Both the position numbers and the translations under genes were made by a program. 64,000 bases of DNA from an uncultured Fulvivirga sp. (GTDB taxonomy: Bacteria; Bacteroidota; Bacteroidia; Cytophagales; Cyclobacteriaceae). The notes under the pieces are model-generated. The model was not told where the DNA came from and did not search any database. It saw nothing but the letters and a program-made list of their open reading frames with translations. Of the stretch, positions 46,827-56,672 are shown in pieces. Numbering within the stretch: position 1 is the stretch's first letter; every line of letters begins with the position of its first letter. Where the stretch lies: NCBI GenBank assembly GCA_947500555.1, contig CANMSE010000002.1, positions 124,001 through 188,000 of the forward strand, read 5' to 3'.

Positions 46827-47690
46827 CAACAGCTCTCTTACATTATTGGTAATCTTATCACACAAATCATCAGTAGGTAAATCATTAACGTCTCTACCAA
46901 ACGGATCTTCTATTTCCTCAGCTATTAGCTCAACACTGACGAGAATGAAAAATACCATAAGCACTATTGGTACTGTCCAATAGCTAAATTCTGACATAAA
47001 GGCAAATGGCAGGGTAATGGTATAAGTGAAAATAAATTTTTTAATGAACATACTGTATGAATATGGGATCGGTGTATTTCGAATTCGTTCACATCCTCCT
47101 AGTATGTCTGAAAACTCCTTGACTTCTTTATCCAATACAAAAAACTGTTCTCCTGTTATTTTCTTATCATGGTACAATTCATTGATTCGTTCATAGATCA
47201 TGAGAGATATAGTATTCGGTATGTGCTTGATATCTTTCAACCTATCAAGAAGACCATCTTCTACTAAATCAAGATCAGCCAAATCAACTCCTTCGCGTAA
47301 ATGCTCCTTCATTGAAACTGCAAAGTTTGAAATCATCTGGGCAAAGAAACTTCTATTTACTCTGTCTTCTTTCGGAAGGTAGGCACTTAGCTTTGAAGAT
47401 AAATTTCTTGAATTGTTTAGCAATAGACCCCATAGCTTCCGTCCCTCCCACCACCTGTCATAAGCCGAATTAATTCTGAATACTAAGAAAAGACCCAAGA
47501 CGATACCCAATAATGAGTGAACAACATGGGTACTCAAAAATTTAAATTCGAAAAAATCAAGAAGTACAAAGACAATTATCGTAGTATAAGCTCCCATGAA
47601 AAACAAGGCAGGAAAAAGCATCTTCATCACCTGTCGGCTGTATGAATGAAAAATAAGAGAGAACCAGGTCTTAGGATTATACTTAACCAT
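46815..47690 (-). CDS. Bestrophin family channel protein
   Basis: A 291-residue protein. The N-terminal YNPKTWFSLIFHSYSRQVMKMLFPALFF and the following FRINSAYDRWWEGRKLWGLLLN stretch are signatures of the bacterial bestrophin family. Four main helices and a C-terminal segment EEIEDPFGRDVNDLPTDDLC are present. Bacterial relatives are pentameric ion channels; the conducted ion is not inferred. It is monocistronic. Confidence 0.92.
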   Translation of the reverse strand: MVKYNPKTWFSLIFHSYSRQVMKMLFPALFFMGAYTTIIVFVLLDFFEFKFLSTHVVHSLLGIVLGLFLVFRINSAYDRWWEGRKLWGLLLNNSRNLSSKLSAYLPKEDRVNRSFFAQMISNFAVSMKEHLREGVDLADLDLVEDGLLDRLKDIKHIPNTISLMIYERINELYHDKKITGEQFFVLDKEVKEFSDILGGCERIRNTPIPYSYSMFIKKFIFTYTITLPFAFMSEFSYWTVPIVLMVFFILVSVELIAEEIEDPFGRDVNDLPTDDLCDKITNNVRELLLTR

Positions 47691-47849
47691 TACTAGATAT
47701 TATTTGAGCACAAATTAAATGGAGTTAATGTAGAAAACAAAGCTGCCTCTAATTCCTATTCTCCAGGCATTGATTAGGTAACCTTTTTGCGAACGATTCG
47801 TAAATGATTTATATTAGTATAATTATGATATCATTTTAATATCAATCAT

Positions 47850-48704
47850 ATGAACATAGAAAAAGAACACTACCCTATTTCAGGTTATTTAATGGTCTTC
47901 GTTGTTTTAATTTTATTTGCAGGATCATTAGCCGCTTTCATAGTTAGTAAATTCCCACCCTTATTATTGGTCATGGGTTTGGCATTATTCCTATTACCCG
48001 GTTTCTTTTTTGTAAACCCCAACGGTTCCAGAGTACTCGTACTATTTGGAGAGTATAAGGGGACTGTTAAAAAGAATGGGTTTTTCTGGGTTAATCCTTT
48101 TTTAGTAAAGAAGCCAATCTCATTAAGAGCAAGAAACTTTGATAGTGAAAGAATTAAAGTCAATGACAAAGTCGGTAACCCTATTTTAATAGGTGTCATC
48201 CTTGTATGGAAAGTAGAAAATACTTTTAAAGCAGCCTTTGATGTAGACGACTATGAGAACTTTGTACGTATCCAAAGTGATGCTGCTGTGCGAAAATTAG
48301 CGGGACGATATCCTTATGATAATTTTGAAGATGGAGAAGCTGAAATTACCCTACGATCTGGTTTGGATGAAGTCAATCATGCTTTGGAAGAAACGCTGCG
48401 TAAACGATTAGAAATTGCGGGAATTAATGTAATTGAAGCTCGGATTGGCTATCTGGCCTATGCTTCTGAAATTGCCGGTGCCATGTTACGTAGACAACAG
48501 GCAACGGCTATAGTAGCTGCCAGGCATAAAATCGTGGAAGGAGCGGTAAGTATGGTAGATATGGCTTTAGATCAACTTTCTAAAAAAGATATTATTGATC
48601 TTGATGAAGAACGTAAAGCTGCCATGGTCAGCAATCTGATGGTGGTACTATGTGCAGACAAAGATATAACTCCGGTGGTCAACTCAGGAACACTAAATCA
48701 TTAA
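47850..48704 (+). CDS. SPFH (band 7) domain membrane protein
   Basis: A 284-residue protein with two close N-terminal helices (about 10-32 and 36-52) and an SPFH/band 7 domain (about 55-220) with NPILIGVILVWKVENTFKAAFDV and LEIAGINVIEARIGYLAYASEIAGAMLRRQQATA. It is a flotillin/stomatin-like scaffold that probably oligomerises on the inner membrane. It heads a four-gene operon with two very small genes. The C-terminal part after about 240 lacks the usual coiled coil. Confidence 0.92.
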   Translation: MNIEKEHYPISGYLMVFVVLILFAGSLAAFIVSKFPPLLLVMGLALFLLPGFFFVNPNGSRVLVLFGEYKGTVKKNGFFWVNPFLVKKPISLRARNFDSERIKVNDKVGNPILIGVILVWKVENTFKAAFDVDDYENFVRIQSDAAVRKLAGRYPYDNFEDGEAEITLRSGLDEVNHALEETLRKRLEIAGINVIEARIGYLAYASEIAGAMLRRQQATAIVAARHKIVEGAVSMVDMALDQLSKKDIIDLDEERKAAMVSNLMVVLCADKDITPVVNSGTLNH

Positions 48705-48710
48705 AAAATC

Positions 48711-48866
48711 ATGCAGAAATACCAATTCTTTAAAAAAGGAACTTTTGAGAGTTTAGCAAAGTTCGAAAAGCGTTTGAACGAAATGGCTGACTCTGGTTGG
48801 CAAGCAGTTACAACGACTAGCGATAATGGACAAATGGTAGTATTGCTTGAAAGAGTCAAGAGATGA
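48711..48866 (+). CDS. DUF4177-like small protein of the SPFH operon
   Basis: 51 residues starting MQKYQFFKKG. The segment LAKFEKRLNEMADSGWQAV followed by MVVLLERVKR resembles DUF4177, with a GW motif and an aliphatic final strand. It starts 6 nt after the SPFH stop and overlaps the next gene by ATGA (48863-48866). The overlaps on both sides support translation. Confidence 0.7.
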   Translation: MQKYQFFKKGTFESLAKFEKRLNEMADSGWQAVTTTSDNGQMVVLLERVKR

Positions 48867-49402
48867 TTTTTAAAGAATCCCAAAGGTTTACTCAATGGTG
48901 GGTTTGGGCTGTTCTTTTTATAAGTGATATAATCATTTTTACAGTTATTATGTATGCCATAATTGAGCAATTAATTTGGGGAAATCAATGGGGAAATGAG
49001 CCAATGTCAGATTTTGGTTTGGCTTTATTTAGCTTTATCATTTTAACTGCAACAGTTGTAGCCAATTGGATTTTAGTTTCTAGCCATCTTGAATCAGAAA
49101 TTAGGAATGGTGCTATTTACTATAGGTTTAAGCCATTTATCTGGAGTTGGAAAAAAATCTCAAAAGAAAGTATTAAAAATTATGAAGTAGGTGCTTTTAA
49201 CCAATTTCTTACTTTCAGAGGCATCGGTTATCGTAGAACTCTTGCCAATGGAGTCGGGCTGATAATTAAAGGCAATAAAGGCTTAAAATTACAATATGGA
49301 TCAAAAAACAAGAAATTGACGATAGGGACACAAAAACCTAAAGAATTGAAACAAGCAATGGCAATTCTTATCAGTAAAAACAAACATGACTTAAATGGCT
49401 AA
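48863..49402 (+). CDS. Membrane protein with PH-like domain, SPFH operon
   Basis: A 179-residue protein with two N-terminal helices (about 13-38 and 50-72) and a cytoplasmic beta-rich domain (about 80-175) with RNGAIYYRFKPFIWSWKKI and RRTLANGVGLIIKGNKGLKLQYG, similar in layout to bacterial PH-like domains and DUF6141-type proteins. It is translationally coupled to its neighbours. Function unknown; a role in SPFH-membrane organisation is an inference. Confidence 0.75.
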   Translation: MIFKESQRFTQWWVWAVLFISDIIIFTVIMYAIIEQLIWGNQWGNEPMSDFGLALFSFIILTATVVANWILVSSHLESEIRNGAIYYRFKPFIWSWKKISKESIKNYEVGAFNQFLTFRGIGYRRTLANGVGLIIKGNKGLKLQYGSKNKKLTIGTQKPKELKQAMAILISKNKHDLNG

Positions 49403-49547
49403 GAAAAAGCCTATAGTATTACGTCTGGATCCAGAGCTTGCCAAAGCGGTGGAAAAATGGGCGACCGATGAATTTCGCAGTGTAAATGGTCAAATGGAAT
49501 GGATCATCCACAAGGCTCTCAAAGACGCAAAAAGATTAAAAAAGTGA
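49395..49547 (+). CDS. Small Arc-type ribbon-helix-helix protein of the SPFH operon
   Basis: 50 residues beginning MAKKKPIVLRLDPELAKAVEKWA. A short beta strand (PIVLRLD) followed by two helices fits an Arc/MetJ-like ribbon-helix-helix. The second helix (RSVNGQMEWIIHKALKDA) resembles an RHH dimerisation helix. It overlaps the previous gene by 8 nt. It could bind DNA near the operon start or act in trans. Confidence 0.7.
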   Translation: MAKKKPIVLRLDPELAKAVEKWATDEFRSVNGQMEWIIHKALKDAKRLKK

Positions 49548-49608
49548 GCTGCTAAGTTACGGCTTGTTAACAAACTTAAAGCTTCCTGTAAAAAATGAAT
49601 GATAGTTA

Positions 49609-49616
49609 TATTTTTG
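49609..49616 (+). promoter_or_regulatory. -7 promoter element before the 250-residue secreted protein gene
   Basis: TATTTTTG at 49609-49616 is a perfect TAnnTTTG element, 16 nt before the start codon at 49633. The expected -33 TTTG is not clear (CCTG lies 20 nt upstream). Confidence 0.5.
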
Positions 49617-49632
49617 TAGCAAAATATTAACT

Positions 49633-50385
49633 ATGAAAATCAGTTTACTATTAAGCCTACTATTAATTTCCGCTTCCTTCATCCTTGCGCAAGACAGTGT
49701 CTTACTTACTTCAGGTAAGACAGTGGAAGGTAAAGTTATTATTGACCTTCCTGAAACAGGTTATGAAAAAATAAGGGTCAAGTCAAATGATGGAAAGTAT
49801 TCATTCAAAGCACACGAGTTCATCTCTTTTCGAAAAGGAGATCAAAAGTACGTTACACTTAAACTTGATCAGAAATATAGAATCATGAAAGCCATGAATG
49901 ACGGTTACTTGAGTTTATATTACTATAGAGAAGGAGAAGCCTATGACTTTAATACTAAGTACCTGCACAAAAAAGATGGTACTGGTGTAGTAGTTCCTAC
50001 CATCACATTTAAAAAAGTAATGTTAAATTTTTTGAAGGATTGTCCGCAAGTAGTAAAAGATTTAGACAATGATCAATACAAAAGAAACGATATTGAAACT
50101 CTCATTACTGACTATAACAACTGCATCGATAGTAATACGATCAAGGCAAAACTGAATCTTAAGGAGGTAGCAAATACCGAAAATCCGGCTATCGAGTTAA
50201 TCGACAATTTAATGATGACGTTAGATGGGAGGAACAAAGAACTTATCACTTTGCTTAAAGATATTCAAACCAAAGTAGTGCAAGATCAGCCTGTACCTGG
50301 CTATTTAAAATCAGCTCTCAAAGAGCAGACAGCTAATTTAGAAAGTATAAAGTCTGAAGTTGCTGCACTACTTAATTCTATTTGA
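49633..50385 (+). CDS. Secreted protein of unknown function
   Basis: A 250-residue protein with a clear signal peptide (about 1-19, ending SFILAQ). A beta-rich N-terminal half carries the motif LTSGKTVEGKVIIDLPETGYEKIRVKSNDGK, and a helical C-terminal half (about 170-250) shows a coiled-coil-like pattern. I recognise no family. It overlaps the next gene by TGATG (the stop TGA and following ATG share one base). Confidence 0.7.
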   Translation: MKISLLLSLLLISASFILAQDSVLLTSGKTVEGKVIIDLPETGYEKIRVKSNDGKYSFKAHEFISFRKGDQKYVTLKLDQKYRIMKAMNDGYLSLYYYREGEAYDFNTKYLHKKDGTGVVVPTITFKKVMLNFLKDCPQVVKDLDNDQYKRNDIETLITDYNNCIDSNTIKAKLNLKEVANTENPAIELIDNLMMTLDGRNKELITLLKDIQTKVVQDQPVPGYLKSALKEQTANLESIKSEVAALLNSI

Positions 50386-51074
50386 TGGCTAAGCCTGTAC
50401 TGATTATTTTACATGGTGCACTAGGAAGCCAAAAGCAACTGAAACCATTAGAAGATCAACTTCTTGATTCTTTCAACATTCATTCGTTAAATTTCTCAGG
50501 GCATGGCGGTCTGCCGTTACCTGAAAAATTCTCCATTGAGTTATTTACCAATGATCTTGACAATTATTTGACTAACCATCACCTTTCCGATGTTTTTATT
50601 TTCGGATATAGCATGGGCGGATATGTAGCACTTAATATTGCTCAAAAAGATATCAGGGTCAATAAAATAATCACATTAGGAACAAAATTCCATTGGACAC
50701 CCAACTCATCACAACATGAAGTGAGAATGCTAAACCCCAAAAAAATAGAAGAGAAGATTCCAGTTTTTGCTTCCATTCTTTCAAAAAGACATGATCCTCA
50801 AGATTGGAAAGAAGTAATACAGAAAACCGCTGATATGATGATCGAACTAGGGCAAAACCCTGTCTTAGATATTTTATCCTTCTCCAAAATTAAAATACCA
50901 GTGATTATAGGAAGAGGAAGTGAGGATACCATGGTTACTGAAGAAGAGTCTCGAAATGCAGCCAATCAACTGCCAAATGGAAGTTATCATACACTCCTCA
51001 GTTTCAAACATCCTTTTGAACAGATCGATATTAAAGAGTTGTCCAGTTTCATTAAATCCTCTTGCTTTAATTAA
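50385..51074 (+). CDS. Alpha/beta hydrolase
   Basis: About 229 residues from the ATG at 50385. The oxyanion motif HGALGS is at about 10-15, the nucleophile elbow GYSMGG near residue 80, a late acid in GRGSEDTMVTEE, and the catalytic His in SFKHPFEQ. The overall order matches the alpha/beta hydrolase fold, close to 2-succinyl-type or ester/lipase-like hydrolases. The substrate is unknown. It is probably co-transcribed with the secreted protein upstream. Confidence 0.9.
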   Translation: MAKPVLIILHGALGSQKQLKPLEDQLLDSFNIHSLNFSGHGGLPLPEKFSIELFTNDLDNYLTNHHLSDVFIFGYSMGGYVALNIAQKDIRVNKIITLGTKFHWTPNSSQHEVRMLNPKKIEEKIPVFASILSKRHDPQDWKEVIQKTADMMIELGQNPVLDILSFSKIKIPVIIGRGSEDTMVTEEESRNAANQLPNGSYHTLLSFKHPFEQIDIKELSSFIKSSCFN

Positions 51075-51132
51075 TATCCCTCCCACATTGGAAATGCTCC
51101 GATGTTTTATATCACTTTGCTATTTGAATTAT

Positions 51133-51140
51133 TACTTTTG
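51133..51140 (+). promoter_or_regulatory. -7 promoter element of leuS
   Basis: TACTTTTG (51133-51140) is a TAnnTTTG element 36 nt before the leuS ATG. It is followed by GCCGCC-like bases, similar to the promoter at 27960. The -33 element is not well placed. Confidence 0.5.
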
Positions 51141-51176
51141 CCGCCTGTTTTATTGAAGAATAATTGAAATAGCAAA

Positions 51177-54095
51177 ATGGCAGAGTATAATTTCAAAGAG
51201 ATAGAAAATAAATGGCAAACTTATTGGCAGGAAAACAAGTGTTTTGAGGCTGATAACAATTCGGATAAGCCTAAGTTCTACTCACTGGATATGTTCCCCT
51301 ACCCTTCCGGGGCGGGCTTGCATGTCGGTCATCCTCTTGGTTATATCGCTTCAGATATTGTTTCAAGATTTAAAAATCTAAATGGGTACAATGTCTTGCA
51401 CCCTATGGGTTTTGATGCTTTTGGTTTGCCGGCAGAGCAATATGCCATTCAAACAGGTCAGCACCCCGCTATAACAACAGAGCAAAATATTAAGCGCTAC
51501 AAAGAGCAGTTGGAAAATATTGGCTTTTCATTTGATTGGAGTCGTGAAGTACAAACCTGCGATCCTCAATACTACAAGTGGACGCAATGGATTTTTATGC
51601 AGCTATTCGATAGCTGGTATAATAATGAGACTGATCAAGCGGAAGATATTTCAGTGCTTATCAATCATTTTGAACAAAATGGGAATACAGAGATTGATGC
51701 TTGTTCTGATGAAGATACGGTCAATTTTAGTGCTGTCGATTGGAAGTCATTTACTAAAGAGGAGCAGCAAACCATTCTATTAAAATATCGTCTCGCTTAT
51801 CTGGCTAATACCACTGTAAACTGGTGCCCTGCTTTAGGTACTGTTTTATCCAATGACGAGGTAAAAGATGGATTTAGTGAGCGTGGTGGTCATCCTGTCA
51901 TTCGAAAAGATATGATGCAGTGGATGATGCGAATTACTGCTTATTCTGAAAGATTGCTTCAGGGCCTTGAGAATATTGATTGGCCTGAACCAATAAAGGA
52001 AATGCAACGCAATTGGATTGGAAAATCCATTGGCGCTCAGTTCAAATTTGAAATAGAAAGCTCATTAGAGTTTATAGAAGTATTCACAACGCGTATGGAT
52101 ACGGTCTTTGGTGTTACATACCTTGCTCTAGCCCCTGAGCATGAATTGGTTAAGAGACTTGTTACAGACGCTCAAAAGAAAGAAGTAGAAGAATACATTG
52201 AAGTAGCTAAAAACAGATCAGAAAGGGAACGCATGATGGATGTAAAACACATCACTGGTGCTTTTACTGGAGCGTATGCAATACATCCATTCAGTGGTGA
52301 AAAAATTCCAATTTGGATAGCTGATTATGTGCTAGCCGGATATGGTACAGGTGCGGTTATGGCAGTACCTTCTGGTGATCAACGTGACTATGATTTCGCC
52401 AAGCATTTCGATCTACCTATTGTTCCCATTAATGACGCTATGCAAATAGGTGAAAAGGCCGATCCTACCTGGGAAGGAAAAATGATCAATTCTGATTTTT
52501 TGAATGGGTTATCACCAAAAGAAGCTGTTAAAAGAGGCGTAGAAGAACTTGAAAAAAAAGGTATTGGTAGTGGAAAAGTAAACTACCGCATGCGTGATGC
52601 GATATTTACCAGGCAAAGATATTGGGGTGAACCTTTGCCTGTATATTTTAAAAATGACATCCCCTACCTAATGGATGAATCAGATTTGCCACTTGTCTTA
52701 CCCGAAGTAGATAAATATTTACCTACGGAGGATGGCGAACCTCCACTAGGGAGAGCCAAAGATTGGGTCACCGAGCAAGGAGATGAAATAGAAAAAAGCA
52801 CCATGCCGGGTTGGGCAGGCAGTAGCTGGTATTTCTTTCGTTATATGGATGCCACTAACGTAAATGAATTCGTTTCAAAAGAAGCACAAGACTATTGGCA
52901 GAATGTTGATTTATATATTGGTGGCTCTGAACATGCCACAGGTCATTTACTTTATTCACGTTTTTGGACAAAATTCTTGTTCGACAAAGGTTTGGTTACC
53001 GTTGATGAGCCATTTAAGAAGCTGATCAATCAGGGTATGATACAGGGAGTGTCAAACTTCGTGTATAGACTAAATATTAAAACGGAAGACTCAAAAGATC
53101 TTGCTCCTGAGATTTACCTTTCAAAAGGGATTTTCGACAGACTGAACAAATCAAATTTGACAAAAGCCGAAGGTGATATTATTGAAAAACTTATTACTAA
53201 AGGAGTTGCTGACTTTAATGATAAGCATGCCACACCATGGTCATTTACTCAACTGACTGATTATACTATTTCTCCCAGGCATGTGGATATAAGTTTGGTT
53301 AAGAATGATGTTCTCGACATTAAAGCATTCAAAGCATGGCGACCAGAATTGTCTGAAGCTATTATTATTCCGGAGTCCAGCAGGGATTATCTCTGTGGCT
53401 CAGAGGTCGAAAAAATGTCTAAGTCTAAGTACAATGTCGTCAACCCGGATGAAATAATAGAGCGATATGGCGCAGATACACTCCGACTATATGAAATATT
53501 CTTAGGGCCGCTAGAGCAATTTAAACCATGGAATACTAATGGTATTGATGGTGTATTTAAATTTTTAAGAAGGTTTTGGAATTTATTTCATGATAATAAT
53601 GACACCTTCAAAGTGATAGATGGTGAACCGTCAAAAGCCGAATTAAAAGTCCTACACAAAACATTAAAAAAGACACAGGAGGACATTGAAAATTATTCTT
53701 TCAATACTACGGTGAGTGAGTTCATGATTTGTACTAATGAACTTACCTCACTTAAATGCAATAACAGGAATATTCTAGAACCTTTGGTCATTGCACTATC
53801 TCCTTATGCCCCTCATATTGCTGAAGAATTGTGGAATAGATTAGGACATCAAGAAAGTATCACAACTGCTTCTTTTCCTCAATACGAAGAAAAATACTTA
53901 GTAGAAAGTGAACATGAGTATCCCGTATCTGTAAATGGTAAAATGAGAGCTAAAATGAGTTTTCCACTCGATATGGCAAAGGGTGAAATTGAAAAACAGG
54001 TATTAGCCTCTGAAAGTATTCAAAAGTGGCTTGATGGAAAAGATCCTAAGAAAGTAATTGTTGTGCCTAATAAAATTGTAAACGTGGTAGTGTAG
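51177..54095 (+). CDS. leuS: Leucyl-tRNA synthetase
   Basis: A 972-residue class I aminoacyl-tRNA synthetase attaching leucine to tRNA-Leu. The HIGH motif is H49-V-G-H52 in [15 protein letters not shown], and KMSKS is K746-S750. The editing-domain segments [20 protein letters not shown] and [16 protein letters not shown] are present, with the anticodon-binding and C-terminal domains after about 780. It is longer than the E. coli enzyme because of insertions at about 145-195 (acidic) and about 630-740, before KMSKS. Confidence 0.97.
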   Translation: MAEYNFKEIENKWQTYWQENKCFEADNNSDKPKFYSLDMFPYPSGAGLHVGHPLGYIASDIVSRFKNLNGYNVLHPMGFDAFGLPAEQYAIQTGQHPAITTEQNIKRYKEQLENIGFSFDWSREVQTCDPQYYKWTQWIFMQLFDSWYNNETDQAEDISVLINHFEQNGNTEIDACSDEDTVNFSAVDWKSFTKEEQQTILLKYRLAYLANTTVNWCPALGTVLSNDEVKDGFSERGGHPVIRKDMMQWMMRITAYSERLLQGLENIDWPEPIKEMQRNWIGKSIGAQFKFEIESSLEFIEVFTTRMDTVFGVTYLALAPEHELVKRLVTDAQKKEVEEYIEVAKNRSERERMMDVKHITGAFTGAYAIHPFSGEKIPIWIADYVLAGYGTGAVMAVPSGDQRDYDFAKHFDLPIVPINDAMQIGEKADPTWEGKMINSDFLNGLSPKEAVKRGVEELEKKGIGSGKVNYRMRDAIFTRQRYWGEPLPVYFKNDIPYLMDESDLPLVLPEVDKYLPTEDGEPPLGRAKDWVTEQGDEIEKSTMPGWAGSSWYFFRYMDATNVNEFVSKEAQDYWQNVDLYIGGSEHATGHLLYSRFWTKFLFDKGLVTVDEPFKKLINQGMIQGVSNFVYRLNIKTEDSKDLAPEIYLSKGIFDRLNKSNLTKAEGDIIEKLITKGVADFNDKHATPWSFTQLTDYTISPRHVDISLVKNDVLDIKAFKAWRPELSEAIIIPESSRDYLCGSEVEKMSKSKYNVVNPDEIIERYGADTLRLYEIFLGPLEQFKPWNTNGIDGVFKFLRRFWNLFHDNNDTFKVIDGEPSKAELKVLHKTLKKTQEDIENYSFNTTVSEFMICTNELTSLKCNNRNILEPLVIALSPYAPHIAEELWNRLGHQESITTASFPQYEEKYLVESEHEYPVSVNGKMRAKMSFPLDMAKGEIEKQVLASESIQKWLDGKDPKKVIVVPNKIVNVVV

Positions 54096-54180
54096 AGCTT
54101 TAAGCTACAAGGCTCAAGCTTCAAGAAGAAGTTTTAAATTCCTTCAACTTGAAGCTTGTAGCTTACAACTTGCGGCTCTC
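54096..54180. repeat. REP-like inverted repeat / possible bidirectional terminator
   Basis: The region between the convergent leuS and permease genes is built from near-copies of AAGCTT-type words. Perfect 11-nt arms CAAGCTTCAAG (54115-54125) and CTTGAAGCTTG (54148-54158) flank a 22-nt spacer, and outer words (TAAGCTACAAG on the left, GTAGCTTACAAC on the right) extend the symmetry imperfectly. Confidence 0.6.
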
Positions 54181-54184
54181 TGTT

Positions 54185-56593
54185 CTATTCATACCTCAAC
54201 GACTTTACCGGATCAATTCTTGCTGCCTTTAATGATTGATAGCTTACTGTCAGGTAAGCAATTAGGAATGCTGAGATTCCACTTAAAATAAATATTGAGA
54301 CGCCAATATTTATTCTGAAAGCAAAATCATTTAACCACAAATCCATTACATAATAGGCGGGATAAATAGACAGTACAAATGCTATCAGAACCAGCTTGGC
54401 AAATTCTTTAGACATTAAAGAAGTGACCCTCCAAATACTAGCACCCATTACCTTCCGAATACCAATTTCCTTAGTGCGTTGTTCGGCCATAAAAGCGGCT
54501 AAACCGAATAATCCGAGGCACGCGATAAAAATAGCGACTGCAGTAAAAATAGTAAACACTGTTCCTAAACGTTGTTCAGCCCTAAATGCTGCATCATATT
54601 CCTCTTCCAAAAATGAATATTGAAGTGGCTCTCCTACAGCATACTTATTCCAATTTTTATCGATTGTTTTTAGCACATTTTCAGGCTGTTCTCCTGAATA
54701 TCTTACATAAAGTGTATTTGCCCGGTCAGTCAATAAAACAATCAGCGGTCTCACACCTAATTTTAAGTTTTCGAAATTAAAATCTTCCATCACGCCAATA
54801 ACAGGCATCTCTCTCGGTTCATCAAAATTGTAGTTTATGATCTTTGATTCCAGAGGATTATCCCAACCAAACATTTTAACCGCAGCTTCATTAACTACCA
54901 CTACCCCAGAATCCGAAGGGAAATCTCTTGAAAAATATCTTCCCTCAACCACCTCAAAACCAAGAGTGACCGGATGATCATAATCGGTAAAGTGAGTTGC
55001 TGATAGGTAATCTTGCTCACTTCCAGCCGTTCTAAAAACAGTATTGTTATTAGTACCAGGGTAGGTATTGTTGGAAAAGCTAGCCCCTTTAATGAACGAA
55101 TTACTCACTATATCATTTTTGAAGGCTGCTCGATCATCTCCTAATCTACTTACATCTTCAATGATCAAAATATGTTCTTTATCAATGCCAAGGTTTTTAT
55201 CTTGGATAAAATTTAATTGCTCATAAACAATTGAAGTACAAATAATCAAAACAATAGATATCCAAAACTGAAATGTCACTAAAACACTTCTTACACCACC
55301 ACTCTTCATTCCAGCTCGTATTTTACCTTTAAGTACCTCTGTTATTCTGAAGCTGGTCAAATAGAATGCCGGATAGCTACCTGCAAGAACTCCAACGAAA
55401 AAGACCAACAGACCAAAGGTTATAGCAATAATGGGCTCGCTTAACCCAGAAAAGGCAAGCTCCTTTCCAGAAATAGTATTAAACTGAGGCAGAAGCATGA
55501 ATACAATTAGCAATGCTATTACCCCAGCTATTAATGAATAAATCATTGATTCTGATAGGAACTGTAATATCAATGTTTTTCTTAAAGAACCCAGTGTTTT
55601 TCTCAGACCTACTTCTTTGGCTCTTCCCGCAGATCTGGCTGTCGTCAAATTCATGAAATTTATACATGCCAAAAGAACGATGAATAATCCTATCCCAGCT
55701 AATATGAAGACATACGCAATATTACCAGGTGGTTCTGGCTCGTCTTCAAAGGTGGAATGCAAATGAATATCAAGCATTGGAAAACTGAAGTATTCATAAA
55801 TACCGCCTTCTTGTCTAAATTCTTCGAGTGTTTTGCCTACAAACTGCTGCATCACTGGAGTTACATTCCGAGCCATTACTGGCTCTAGTTTCTCATCAAC
55901 TTCATCAGGATTACCACTTGGTGATAACACATAATAAGTAAATAGTGTATTATTTAACCAATTATCATTATTTAGCCATGCTATAGATCGTATTGACAAA
56001 ATACTATTAAACTTAAGGTGAGAGTCAGCACGCATATTTTCTACTACACCGGTCACCTTGTAATCCGTTTTTGTGTTTCCTATAGAAAGTGTTTTATCCA
56101 ATGCTGCTTCCTCACTGCCAAAGTATTTTATAGCAAGGTCAGAAGACAATACTATACTATTCGGATCAACAAGCGCTTTATCAGGATTACCATGGAGAAG
56201 TTTGAAACTGAAGACACTAAAAAAATTAGAATCTGCAGCATATACACCTTCCTCATTAAATGCCATTTCACCATTTCTAAAAATCCATTCACCCATGTCC
56301 CGCACCCTTGAGGCTTCTTCTACCTCAGGGATTTCATCCACCAGTGCCTTAAACATTGGTGGGCTCGAGTTTGTAGTATAAATCTCTTGTTCGGATAGCT
56401 TACCATGTAAGCTAATTCTATATGTTCGCTCGCCTTTTTCATTGAACCTGTCATAGCTCAGTTCGCTAAAAATATATAAACTGATAAAAAGTGCACCAGC
56501 AATACCAATGGAAAGGCCCAAGATGTTAATTATTGAGAAGAACTTCTGCTTCTGAATGTTGCGTAAAGCAACTTTAAAATAGTTTTTTAACAT
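54185..56593 (-). CDS. FtsX/MacB-type ABC transporter permease, third in the efflux locus
   Basis: An 802-residue permease with the duplicated MacB layout: helix 1 at about 20-43, a periplasmic core, an FtsX segment with RAKEVGLRKTLGSLRKTL (about 325-345), helices to about 425, a second periplasmic core and a final FtsX segment TKEIGIRKVMGASIWRV (near 710-725). It is on the same strand as, and 79 nt from, the next permease. The first FtsX-loop sequence differs clearly from the other two, so it is not a recent copy of them. Confidence 0.92.
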   Translation of the reverse strand: MLKNYFKVALRNIQKQKFFSIINILGLSIGIAGALFISLYIFSELSYDRFNEKGERTYRISLHGKLSEQEIYTTNSSPPMFKALVDEIPEVEEASRVRDMGEWIFRNGEMAFNEEGVYAADSNFFSVFSFKLLHGNPDKALVDPNSIVLSSDLAIKYFGSEEAALDKTLSIGNTKTDYKVTGVVENMRADSHLKFNSILSIRSIAWLNNDNWLNNTLFTYYVLSPSGNPDEVDEKLEPVMARNVTPVMQQFVGKTLEEFRQEGGIYEYFSFPMLDIHLHSTFEDEPEPPGNIAYVFILAGIGLFIVLLACINFMNLTTARSAGRAKEVGLRKTLGSLRKTLILQFLSESMIYSLIAGVIALLIVFMLLPQFNTISGKELAFSGLSEPIIAITFGLLVFFVGVLAGSYPAFYLTSFRITEVLKGKIRAGMKSGGVRSVLVTFQFWISIVLIICTSIVYEQLNFIQDKNLGIDKEHILIIEDVSRLGDDRAAFKNDIVSNSFIKGASFSNNTYPGTNNNTVFRTAGSEQDYLSATHFTDYDHPVTLGFEVVEGRYFSRDFPSDSGVVVVNEAAVKMFGWDNPLESKIINYNFDEPREMPVIGVMEDFNFENLKLGVRPLIVLLTDRANTLYVRYSGEQPENVLKTIDKNWNKYAVGEPLQYSFLEEEYDAAFRAEQRLGTVFTIFTAVAIFIACLGLFGLAAFMAEQRTKEIGIRKVMGASIWRVTSLMSKEFAKLVLIAFVLSIYPAYYVMDLWLNDFAFRINIGVSIFILSGISAFLIAYLTVSYQSLKAARIDPVKSLRYE

Positions 56594-56672
56594 TATCCTG
56601 GAAGTTGTGGTTATTATAATGATTAGACTATAAAAATAACAGAATGTTACTTCTATAGCCTAAATTCAATTT

